Positions 7,509-14,119 of a stretch of 17,147 nt of DNA are shown here, one piece after another (within the stretch, counting starts at the first letter, position 1; each line of letters opens with the position of its first letter). The position numbers and the translations under genes were made by a program. Under the pieces are notes generated by a model, which ran no database searches, had not been told where the DNA came from, and saw nothing but the letters and a program-made list of their open reading frames with translations. The DNA is taken from contig DBWJ01000003.1 of the NCBI GenBank assembly GCA_002308955.1, positions 10,043-27,189 of the forward strand, written 5' to 3'. Source of the DNA: Lachnoclostridium sp. UBA1241. Its GTDB lineage: Bacteria; Bacillota; Clostridia; Lachnospirales; Lachnospiraceae.

Positions 7509-7877
7509 ATGGTTAGTAAAGAATGCAGATCAGATATCCGTGTTAAAAAGCACATGAAGATTCGTAATCGTTTCTCCGGAACTGCGGAAAGACCGAGACT
7601 CGCCGTATTTCGTTCCAATAAGAACATGTACGCGCAGATTATTGACGACGTTGCAGGCACCACTCTGGTAGCCGCTTCCACTCTCGACAAGGACGTTAAG
7701 TCCGAGTTGGATTTCACGGACAACGTTGCAGCCGCAGCTTATCTCGGAACTGTAATTGCGAAGAAGGCTCTGGAGAAAGGTATCAATGAGGTTGTCTTCG
7801 ACAGAGGCGGTTTCATATATGCAGGCAAAATTCAGGCATTAGCAGATGCAGCTCGCGAAGCTGGTCTGAACTTTTAG
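7509..7877 (+). CDS. rplR: 50S ribosomal protein L18
   Basis: At 122 residues it is close to the 120 of Bacillus L18. The basic N-terminus, RLAVFRSNKNMYAQIIDD, and the C-terminal FDRGGFIYAGKIQALADAAREAGL are typical. L18 binds 5S rRNA with L5 and links it to 23S rRNA in the central protuberance. GAAAGGAG lies upstream; rpsE begins 15 bases after the stop with its own GAGGAGGG site. Confidence 0.98.
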   Translation: MVSKECRSDIRVKKHMKIRNRFSGTAERPRLAVFRSNKNMYAQIIDDVAGTTLVAASTLDKDVKSELDFTDNVAAAAYLGTVIAKKALEKGINEVVFDRGGFIYAGKIQALADAAREAGLNF

Positions 7878-7892
7878 TCGAGGAGGGACAAT

Positions 7893-8396
7893 ATGAAACG
7901 TAACATTATTGATACAAGCAATATGGAGATGGAAGACAAGGTTGTCGCCATCAAGCGTGTAACCAAGGTTGTTAAGGGCGGCCGTAACATGCGTTTCGCC
8001 GCACTTGTAGTTGTCGGTGACAAGAAGGGCCATGTAGGCGCAGGCCTCGGAAAGGCTGCCGAAGTTCCGGAAGCTATCCGTAAGGCTAAGGAAGACGCCA
8101 TGAAGAAGGTTATCTCCCTTCCGATTGACGATAACGGTTCCATCCCGCATGACTTCATCGGTAACTTCGGAAGCGCAAGCGTTCTTCTGAAGAAGGCAGG
8201 CGCCGGTACCGGTATCATCGCAGGCGGTCCCGCACGTATCGTTCTGGAGCTTGCAGGATACAAGAACATCCGTACCAAGTCCCTTGGTTCCAACAACAAG
8301 CAGAACGTTGTACTTGCTACACTTGCCGGTCTTTCCGAGTTGAAGACCCCTGAGGAAGTTGCCCAAAGCCGTGGCATCTCCGTAAGCGATTTATAG
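7893..8396 (+). CDS. rpsE: 30S ribosomal protein S5
   Basis: At 167 residues it equals Bacillus S5 (166) within one residue. The N-terminal double-stranded RNA-binding fold contains VTKVVKGGRNMRFAALVVVGD. The C-terminal part has FGSASVLLKKAGAGTGIIAGG and the RTKSLGSNNKQNVVLATL segment. S5 acts in decoding fidelity at the interface with S4 and in the mRNA entry channel. rpmD follows after 12 bases. Confidence 0.98.
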   Translation: MKRNIIDTSNMEMEDKVVAIKRVTKVVKGGRNMRFAALVVVGDKKGHVGAGLGKAAEVPEAIRKAKEDAMKKVISLPIDDNGSIPHDFIGNFGSASVLLKKAGAGTGIIAGGPARIVLELAGYKNIRTKSLGSNNKQNVVLATLAGLSELKTPEEVAQSRGISVSDL

Positions 8397-8408
8397 GAGG
8401 GACGAGAA

Positions 8409-8588
8409 ATGGCAGAGTTGAAAGTAACATTAGTAAAGTCTACTATCGGTGCAATTCCGAAACATAAGAAGGTTGTTGAATCTTTGGGCCTTCGCAAGCT
8501 CAACAGTTCCAACACGTTGCCGGACAATGCAGCTACCCGCGGCATGATCGCCCAGGTAAAGCATCTTGTCAAGGTTGAAGAAATCTAA
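8409..8588 (+). CDS. rpmD: 50S ribosomal protein L30
   Basis: This 59-residue ORF has exactly the Bacillus L30 length. It reads AELKVTLVKSTIGAIPKHKK at the start, followed by a VVESLGLRKLN segment, which is the L30 family pattern. L30 is a small ferredoxin-like 50S protein that contacts 23S rRNA. The ATG follows AGGAGGG, which overlaps the rpsE stop. rplO follows after 22 bases. Confidence 0.97.
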   Translation: MAELKVTLVKSTIGAIPKHKKVVESLGLRKLNSSNTLPDNAATRGMIAQVKHLVKVEEI

Positions 8589-8610
8589 TTACTGATAGGA
8601 GGTGCACACG

Positions 8611-9051
8611 ATGAATTTGACAGATATCAAGCCGGCAGACGGCTCCAAGCACAGCGATGCATTCCGCAGAGGCCGTGGCCACGGTTCAGGAAACGGAAAG
8701 ACCGCCGGCAAAGGTCATAAAGGTCAGAAAGCACGTTCCGGAGCTCCCAGAACCGGTTTTGAAGGCGGTCAGATGCCTTTGTACCGTCGTCTTCCCAAGA
8801 GAGGTTTCAAGAACAGAAATACTCTTGAAATCGTTTCCGTAAACGTTTCCATGCTGAATCGTTTTGAGGACGGCGCCGATGTTACCATCGAGTCGATGGT
8901 TGAGATCGGTTTGTTCAGCAATCCGAAGGACGGTGTTAAGGTTCTTGGCAACGGAGAACTTACCAAGAAGCTGAATGTTAAGGCTAACGCTTTCAGCGCG
9001 ACTGCAATCGAAAAGATTCAGGCTCTTGGTGGAAGTGCTGAGGTGATCTGA
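8611..9051 (+). CDS. rplO: 50S ribosomal protein L15
   Basis: The 146-residue product, starting at the ATG at 8611, has the exact Bacillus L15 length. A GTG at 8602 is in frame, but it overlaps the AGGAGG site (8598-8603), so the ATG is the start. The Gly-rich basic N-terminal part (GRGHGSGNGKTAGKGHKGQKAR across residues 22-43) is the rRNA-binding extension of L15. It is a late assembly protein of the 50S subunit. Only one base separates its stop from the secY ATG, suggesting coupling. Confidence 0.98.
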   Translation: MNLTDIKPADGSKHSDAFRRGRGHGSGNGKTAGKGHKGQKARSGAPRTGFEGGQMPLYRRLPKRGFKNRNTLEIVSVNVSMLNRFEDGADVTIESMVEIGLFSNPKDGVKVLGNGELTKKLNVKANAFSATAIEKIQALGGSAEVI

Positions 9052-9052
9052 T

Positions 9053-10396
9053 ATGTTTAAGATGTTTATCAACGCATTCAAGGTTAAGGAAATCAGAAAG
9101 AAACTTCTGTATACTTTCCTGTGCCTTGTGCTGGTACGTCTCGGATCACTGATCCCTGCTCCGGGCATTAACAATGCTGCCGCGCAGGAATGGCTGAAGG
9201 TAACCTTCAAGGGAAGCAACAGTTTCATTAACATGCTGACCGGCGGTTCCCTCACGAAAATGTCTATTTTTGCGCTGAGTATTTCGCCGTACATCACATC
9301 ATCCATTATCATGCAGCTTCTCACCATCGCAATTCCGCCGCTTGCGGAAATGCAGAAAGACGGTGAGAGCGGACGTAAGAAGATTGAGAAATATTCCCGT
9401 TATCTTACCGTATTCCTTGCAGTTGTGGAGTCTGCAGCAATGGCAATCGGCTTCAAGAACACGAACCCGACTCCGATTCAGGACGGCTGGCTCGGTGTAA
9501 TCCTTGTAGTCGTAGCATTTACCGCAGGTGCTACCTTCCTGATGTGGCTCGGTGAGCGCATCACGGAGAACGGAATCGGAAACGGTATCTCCATTATCCT
9601 GTTGATCAACATCGTAGCGGAGATGCCTCAGGAGTTTTCCATTCTCTTCGTCAACAAGGTATTCTCGCAGGACAAGCTCGCAGGCAAGCTTTTCGCCGGA
9701 GCACTGGTCATCCTTATCATACTGATCACCCTCGTTCTTATCGTTCTCCTTCAGGATGCGGAAAGAAAGATTGCTGTTCAGTACAGTAAGAAGATGGTCG
9801 GAAGAAAGATGATGGGAGGCAACTCCACATTCATCCCGTTGAAGGTTAACACCGCCGGCGTTATTCCGGTAATCTTCGCAGTATCGATTTTCCAGTTCCC
9901 GCTGATTATCGCTTCCTTCTTCGGAAAGAGCGCATCGCGTGAGGGCGGTTTGCTCGAGAAATTCCTTTACGGATGTAATACGAATAACTGGTTCGATTTC
10001 AACGGTTCGAATTTCGCTTTCAAGTATACGATCGGCGCTGTCTTCTATGTAGCGATGATTATTTTCTTCGCATACTTTTACACCAGCATTACCTTCAACC
10101 CGGTTGAGGTTGCGGGCAATCTGAAGAAGAGCGGCGGATTTGTTCCCGGCATTCGTCCCGGTAAGCCTACGATTGATTACCTTACCGGCGTACTGAATAA
10201 GATTGTCTTCATCGGGGCAATCGGCCTGACAATTATCGCATTGATTCCGATTGTGTGCTGCGGCGCATTTGATATTCAGAGCCTTGGATTCGGCGGAACT
10301 TCCCTGATCATCGTTGTAGGTGTTATCCTTGAAACGTTGAAACAGGTTGAGTCGATGATGCTTACGCGTCACTACAAGGGATTCCTCAGTGAGTGA
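9053..10396 (+). CDS. secY: Protein translocase subunit SecY
   Basis: This 447-residue polytopic protein has about ten hydrophobic segments, as expected for the channel subunit of the SecYEG translocon (Bacillus SecY is 431). Family segments include the first transmembrane helix with RLGSLIPAPGI, ISPYITSSIIMQLL (the plug/TM2 region), IAEMQKDGESGRKK-like, and the C-terminal GGTSLIIVVGVILETLKQVES and a basic tail. It forms the membrane pore through which unfolded proteins are exported or inserted. It is tightly linked to rplO. A terminator-like hairpin follows at 10417-10443. Confidence 0.97.
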   Translation: MFKMFINAFKVKEIRKKLLYTFLCLVLVRLGSLIPAPGINNAAAQEWLKVTFKGSNSFINMLTGGSLTKMSIFALSISPYITSSIIMQLLTIAIPPLAEMQKDGESGRKKIEKYSRYLTVFLAVVESAAMAIGFKNTNPTPIQDGWLGVILVVVAFTAGATFLMWLGERITENGIGNGISIILLINIVAEMPQEFSILFVNKVFSQDKLAGKLFAGALVILIILITLVLIVLLQDAERKIAVQYSKKMVGRKMMGGNSTFIPLKVNTAGVIPVIFAVSIFQFPLIIASFFGKSASREGGLLEKFLYGCNTNNWFDFNGSNFAFKYTIGAVFYVAMIIFFAYFYTSITFNPVEVAGNLKKSGGFVPGIRPGKPTIDYLTGVLNKIVFIGAIGLTIIALIPIVCCGAFDIQSLGFGGTSLIIVVGVILETLKQVESMMLTRHYKGFLSE

Positions 10397-10416
10397 TGCA
10401 ATTCATTTCGGATATC

Positions 10417-10443
10417 AGGGTGAGGCTTGGCTTCACCCTTTTT
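10417..10443 (+). terminator. Terminator-like hairpin between secY and adk
   Basis: Bases 417-426 of this kilobase block (AGGGTGAGGC) pair with 430-439 (GCTTCACCCT) in a ten-pair stem with one G-T pair and a three-base loop. Five Ts (10439-10443) follow directly. This is the shape of an intrinsic terminator. The T-run is short and the adk ribosome-binding site is only 9 bases downstream, so partial readthrough or attenuation seems likelier than full termination. No clear promoter for adk was seen after it. Confidence 0.55.
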
Positions 10444-10465
10444 CCATTCATCAGGAGTAGAGAAA

Positions 10466-11110
10466 ATGAAAATTGTTATGCTTGGGGCACCCGGTGCCGG
10501 TAAAGGTACGCAGGCCAAGATGATTGCCGCTGAGTTCGGGATTCCCCATATCTCCACCGGTGATATCTTCCGCGCGAACATCAAGGAAGGCACTGAGCTC
10601 GGAAAGAAGGCGTCGGAGTACATGGAGCGCGGACTTTTGGTTCCGGACGAACTGACCCTTCAGCTGATTATGGACCGTTTCACGAAGGATGACTGTGCAA
10701 ACGGTTATGTTTTGGACGGTTTTCCGAGAACCATCGCGCAGGCGGAGGCTCTTACGGAAAGCTTAAAGAAAGCCGGTGAGGCTTTGGATTATGCCATCGA
10801 CGTGGATGTGCCGGACAGTGCCATCGTAAAGCGTATGGGCGGACGCCGTGCATGCCTTTCCTGCGGCGGAACCTATCATGTCACATTTAACCCTCCGAAG
10901 AAGGAAGGCATCTGTGATCTGTGCGGCGGCAAGCTCAGTATCCGTAAGGATGACGAGCCCGAAACCGTACAGAAGCGTCTCGATGTATACCATGCGCAGA
11001 CGCAGCCGTTGATTGATTATTATTCGGAGCAGGGCATTCTGCGGACCGTCGACGGAACGCAGGACGTCGGTGAAGTCTTTCAGAGCATTCAGGAAATCCT
11101 GAACGCTTAA
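10466..11110 (+). CDS. adk: Adenylate kinase
   Basis: This 214-residue enzyme catalyses ATP + AMP to 2 ADP in the cytoplasm. The P-loop GAPGAGKGT is at residues 7-15, and the AMP-binding motif DGFPRT is at 84-89. The LID domain carries four cysteines (130, 133, 150, 153), the structural zinc site typical of Gram-positive adenylate kinases. The ATG at 10466 follows AGGAG at 10453-10457. An in-frame TTG at 10427 would start inside the upstream hairpin and ahead of this site, so it is rejected. secY-adk-map is the standard Firmicutes order. Confidence 0.98.
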   Translation: MKIVMLGAPGAGKGTQAKMIAAEFGIPHISTGDIFRANIKEGTELGKKASEYMERGLLVPDELTLQLIMDRFTKDDCANGYVLDGFPRTIAQAEALTESLKKAGEALDYAIDVDVPDSAIVKRMGGRRACLSCGGTYHVTFNPPKKEGICDLCGGKLSIRKDDEPETVQKRLDVYHAQTQPLIDYYSEQGILRTVDGTQDVGEVFQSIQEILNA

Positions 11111-11122
11111 GAGGAAAATGCT

Positions 11123-11878
11123 ATGGTTACAATCAAATCCAAACAGGAAATTGAGAAAATGAGAGAAGCCGGCCGTCTTCTTGCTTTGGTGCATGAGGAG
11201 ATGGCGAAGCACATCCGGCCCGGTATCAGCACGATGGAGCTGAACAACATCGGGGACAAGATGATTCGAAGCTTCGGCTGTATTCCGTCGTTCTTAAACT
11301 ACGACGGATATCCGGCATCCATCTGTATCTCGGTCAACGACCGTGTGGTACACGGGATTCCGAGCAAGAAGGAAATCCTTAAGGAAGGCGACATCGTAAG
11401 TCTTGACGCCGGACTGATCTACAAGGGCTATCATTCGGATGCGGCACGTACCTACGGGGTCGGAAACATCTCGAAAGAGGCCGAGGATCTGATCCGTGTG
11501 ACGGAAGAAAGCTTTTTTGAAGGAATAAAACTTGCAAAAGCGGGCAATCACCTGTATGATATATCTGCAGCCATTGAAGATTACGTAGTGGCACACGGGT
11601 ATACATGCGTCAAGGATCTGGTCGGTCACGGCATCGGAACCCAGATGCATGAGGATCCGCAGATTCCGAACTTTCGCCAGAAACGCCGCGGAATCAAACT
11701 GGAACCCGGCATGACACTGGCAATCGAGCCGATGGTGAACATGGGCGACTGGCCGGTCTGCATCTTAGATGATGACTGGACGATCGTTACCGAAGACGGG
11801 TCCCTCTCGTCACATTATGAGAACACCATCCTTATTACCGAGGATGAACCGGAAATCTTATCATTGATCAAGCATTAA
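11123..11878 (+). CDS. map: Type I methionine aminopeptidase
   Basis: At 251 residues it is close to Bacillus MapA (248). All five metal ligands are visible: Asp95, Asp106, His169, Glu202 and Glu233. The substrate-contacting His77 (VVHGIP) is also present. The enzyme removes the N-terminal methionine from nascent proteins. There is no N-terminal zinc-finger extension, so it is the simple type Ia form. The ATG follows a modest AGAGGAAAA site 12 bases after adk. infA begins 15 bases downstream; the KOW-domain gene found at this spot in many Clostridia is absent. Confidence 0.97.
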   Translation: MVTIKSKQEIEKMREAGRLLALVHEEMAKHIRPGISTMELNNIGDKMIRSFGCIPSFLNYDGYPASICISVNDRVVHGIPSKKEILKEGDIVSLDAGLIYKGYHSDAARTYGVGNISKEAEDLIRVTEESFFEGIKLAKAGNHLYDISAAIEDYVVAHGYTCVKDLVGHGIGTQMHEDPQIPNFRQKRRGIKLEPGMTLAIEPMVNMGDWPVCILDDDWTIVTEDGSLSSHYENTILITEDEPEILSLIKH

Positions 11879-11893
11879 AAACGGAGGATTTGC

Positions 11894-12112
11894 ATGTCGA
11901 AAGCAGACGTAGTTGAAATTGAAGGAACTGTAGTGGAAAAGCTGCCGAACGCGATGTTTCGGGTTCAGCTTGAGAACGGTCATATTGTTCTTGCCCATAT
12001 CAGCGGCAAGCTCCGTATGAACTACATCAAAATCGTTCCCGGTGACAAGGTTACCATGGAACTTTCCCCGTATGATCTGTCCAAGGGACGCATCATCTGG
12101 CGTGATAAATAA
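11894..12112 (+). CDS. infA: Translation initiation factor IF-1
   Basis: At 72 residues it has the standard IF-1 length. It is a single OB fold: EIEGTVVEKLPNAMFRVQLENGH, AHISGKLRMNYIKIVPGDKV, then LSKGRIIWRDK. IF-1 binds the 30S A site during initiation. ACGGAGG lies before the ATG. Two features set it apart: a strong terminator follows 11 bases after its stop, and the usual next gene (rpmJ) lies nearly 4 kb away. Confidence 0.98.
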   Translation: MSKADVVEIEGTVVEKLPNAMFRVQLENGHIVLAHISGKLRMNYIKIVPGDKVTMELSPYDLSKGRIIWRDK

Positions 12113-12123
12113 GACAGTACAAA

Positions 12124-12157
12124 AAGGGCCCCGCGCGAAGGCGCAGGGCTCTTTTTT
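12124..12157 (+). terminator. Intrinsic terminator after infA
   Basis: The outer stem, 12124-12131, pairs with 12146-12153 (AAGGGCCC with GGGCTCTT, one G-T pair). The inner stem GCGC/GCGC (12133-12136 with 12141-12144) closes a GAAG loop. A single C-A mismatch (12132/12145) separates the two. Six Ts (12152-12157) form the tail. It probably ends the main S10-spc transcript and isolates it from the inserted genes. Confidence 0.85.
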
Positions 12158-12227
12158 ATGTGCGAAAGCGTGCGCGGCACTGTCCGCGGACGATTCTTAC
12201 AATTGTGTTAAGTTTCCGGCGGAACTA

Positions 12228-12256
12228 TTGCAATCTCTTCCTGAAACAAGTATAAA
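12228..12256 (+). promoter_or_regulatory. Likely sigma-A promoter of the inserted three-gene unit
   Basis: TTGCAA (12228-12233) and TATAAA (12251-12256) are separated by 17 bases. Transcription would start near 12263, giving a leader of about 20 bases before the VanZ-like ATG. The gap upstream, after the infA terminator, also holds a perfect 10-base palindrome (GTCCGCGGAC, 12182-12191) and an ACAATTGT palindrome (12199-12206); either could be an operator or chance. Confidence 0.65.
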
Positions 12257-12281
12257 TGAAAGGAGAAGAAAGGATGGCAGG

Positions 12282-12968
12282 ATGAAGAAGAAACCGGCTC
12301 ATAACAATCAGCTTTTCATCGGGATAGCGCTGGCGCTTTTCGTGCTTACGGCGGTGTTTGCATACATCTACGTAATCAGCGAGCGGAACGGTCACGTGCT
12401 TGTGACCGAGCAGTTTTTAGGCTTCGGCGCACTGATCGGCGGAACCGCGGCAATCGGTATGTTCTTTCTCCTTGCCGGAACGAACCGGAAGAAACGTCCG
12501 AGGGCGGCAAAGCTTGCCATGGGAATTCTGTTCGGCGTATATCTTGTAATCTTAGCCGGCCTTCTGTTCGGCGGACTTCGAAACGCCCAGTCCCTGAACG
12601 GCACCAGACTTTATAACCTTAAGCCCCTCGGCACAATTAAGATGTATTACGAAGCCTACAAGGATCATTCCCTCCGTTACCGGATCATCGGACCGAACCT
12701 GGTCGGAAACATTCTTCTGTTCGTGCCCATGGCGTGGTTTGTGCCGTTCCTGTTTCCGGCCATGCGGAACTGGAAGCTGTTCTTCCCGTCAATGCTTCTT
12801 CTGATCTGTCTTGTGGAAATTACGCAGTATCTGACCGGGCGCGGAAGCATGGACATTGATGATGTAATATTGAATTATCCGGGCGTTGTCATCGGATTTT
12901 TAATATTGTGGAACCAGAGAATGCTGAAGTTCTGGAAGAAACCCGGACTGATCGAGAAGAAAGGGTAG
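12282..12968 (+). CDS. VanZ-like family membrane protein
   Basis: This 228-residue protein resembles the VanZ-like family (PF04892). The C-terminal half has the family pattern: NLVGNILLFVPM at residues 139-150, LVEITQYLTGRGSMDIDDV at 177-195, then a Gly-rich last helix. About five hydrophobic segments are visible (10-32, 46-66, 76-97, 138-158, 165-185), with a weaker one near 196-210. VanZ of enterococci contributes to teicoplanin resistance, but most chromosomal members have no known role and none is claimed here. The ATG at 12282 follows AAAGGA (12269-12274). The reading frame stays open upstream into infA but has no start with a ribosome-binding site. It is first in a likely operon; the next ATG is 3 bases past its stop. 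Confidence 0.85.
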   Translation: MKKKPAHNNQLFIGIALALFVLTAVFAYIYVISERNGHVLVTEQFLGFGALIGGTAAIGMFFLLAGTNRKKRPRAAKLAMGILFGVYLVILAGLLFGGLRNAQSLNGTRLYNLKPLGTIKMYYEAYKDHSLRYRIIGPNLVGNILLFVPMAWFVPFLFPAMRNWKLFFPSMLLLICLVEITQYLTGRGSMDIDDVILNYPGVVIGFLILWNQRMLKFWKKPGLIEKKG

Positions 12969-12971
12969 AAC

Positions 12972-14084
12972 ATGCGTCGCAGGGAGCGCTCACAAGTGAT
13001 TTCTTACGTTCTTACCGGGCTGATTGTCGCAATGGCGGTAACCGGCACGATTCTGATGCTTTGTTTCCGCGGGAATGATCAGACGCTTTCGTCTTCCGGC
13101 GCGGAAAATCTGAAATATTTCACGGTACTCTCCAACGAATTCTGCGGGATCGTCGCTGCAATCTGCCTCGTATGTAAGCTCCTTAAGAGGCCTCAGCCGA
13201 TGCTTCCGAAATTCCTCGCGGCAGCGGCAGTCGGGCTCACGTTTCTGACGGTCGCCGGATTCCTCGGCCCGCTGTACGGCTATCGTTTCATGTACCTTCG
13301 GGCCAATCTGTTCTTTCATCTCTTGTTGCCGCTTACGGCTATGTCGGAGTTTCTTCTGTGTCCCCCGGACGACGGTATATATACGCCCATGCTTACCGGG
13401 CATAAGGCGGCAAATGACACGGTTTCCGTCCCGTTTCGCTGGACACTGTACGCGATGATTCCGGTGGCGGTTTACGGAATCGGATATCTTACGAATATTC
13501 TGCTAAACGGCACCGGCGTGTGGCCGCATACGAATGATTTCTACGGCTTTCTGAACTGGGGACTCCCGGCGGGACTTATGATATTCGCGGGAATACTCGC
13601 CGCGGTATGGGGAATCGCCTGCGGGCTAAGGGCCGTTCGGAGCCGTATGCAGGGTTATACGTCCTCTAAGTTTAAGAAAGAAGATTTCCTCGGCTGCACG
13701 ATCTCGACGGGAGGCGGCATGCTCGGCGGGTATCACGAGATTTCGCTTAAGCGGAAGGAGGATGTGACGGGGACGATCACATTTGCCGAAAGGGAAATGC
13801 ATAACACGCCTGAGGAAACAACGGTGTATCCGGCTTCGGAAGAAGTCTTTATAAAAACGGCGGAGCTTGTTGAAAAGTATCATCTGTACGCCGCGAGCAG
13901 GCGTAAGATGAGCGGCATCGAGATTCTGGACGGTGACACGACTACCGTGCGGTTCTACTACCGAAACGGCAGCTTCCGGATTGAAGAGTATCAGGACATT
14001 AATCAGACTATGTCGGACGGGTTGCAGAAAGTCAAAAAATACCTTTCGGGATGTGCCGCAGCTGAGTCGAAAACGATTCCGTAA
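12972..14084 (+). CDS. Six-TM protein, Pr6Pr/FAR-17a-like, with soluble C-terminal module
   Basis: This 370-residue protein has two parts. Residues 1-225 hold six hydrophobic segments (about 10-32, 53-70, 79-101, 109-130, 155-178, 195-220). The motifs NLKYFTVLSN (46-55), FFHLLLPL (114-121) and WPHTNDFYGFLNWG (184-197) recall the Pr6Pr / FAR-17a/AIG1-like membrane family. Residues 230-358 are soluble, with a Gly-rich turn (STGGGMLGGYHE, 245-256) and alternating strands and helices; I do not recognise this domain. No catalytic motif is evident and the function is unknown. It starts 3 bases after the VanZ-like gene with only a weak ribosome-binding site (AAAGGG), so translation is probably coupled to that gene. 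Codon use is looser than in the ribosomal genes, as expected for a modestly expressed gene. Confidence 0.75.
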   Translation: MRRRERSQVISYVLTGLIVAMAVTGTILMLCFRGNDQTLSSSGAENLKYFTVLSNEFCGIVAAICLVCKLLKRPQPMLPKFLAAAAVGLTFLTVAGFLGPLYGYRFMYLRANLFFHLLLPLTAMSEFLLCPPDDGIYTPMLTGHKAANDTVSVPFRWTLYAMIPVAVYGIGYLTNILLNGTGVWPHTNDFYGFLNWGLPAGLMIFAGILAAVWGIACGLRAVRSRMQGYTSSKFKKEDFLGCTISTGGGMLGGYHEISLKRKEDVTGTITFAEREMHNTPEETTVYPASEEVFIKTAELVEKYHLYAASRRKMSGIEILDGDTTTVRFYYRNGSFRIEEYQDINQTMSDGLQKVKKYLSGCAAAESKTIP

Positions 14085-14119
14085 GGAATAAATATATTTC
14101 AAGGGGGGAATAAGAAGAA

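Noticed and set aside
8602..8610. GTG start for rplO nine bases upstream
   Set aside because: It overlaps the ribosome-binding site; the ATG at 8611 has correct spacing and gives the usual L15 length.
9299..10372. A 357-codon minus-strand frame opposite secY
   Set aside because: It is a shadow of secY; the product is low-complexity and charged, with no family resemblance.
12042..12281. An upstream extension of the VanZ-like reading frame starting inside infA
   Set aside because: It crosses the infA terminator, has no ribosome-binding site and its residues are not family-like; the ATG at 12282 gives a normal N-terminus.
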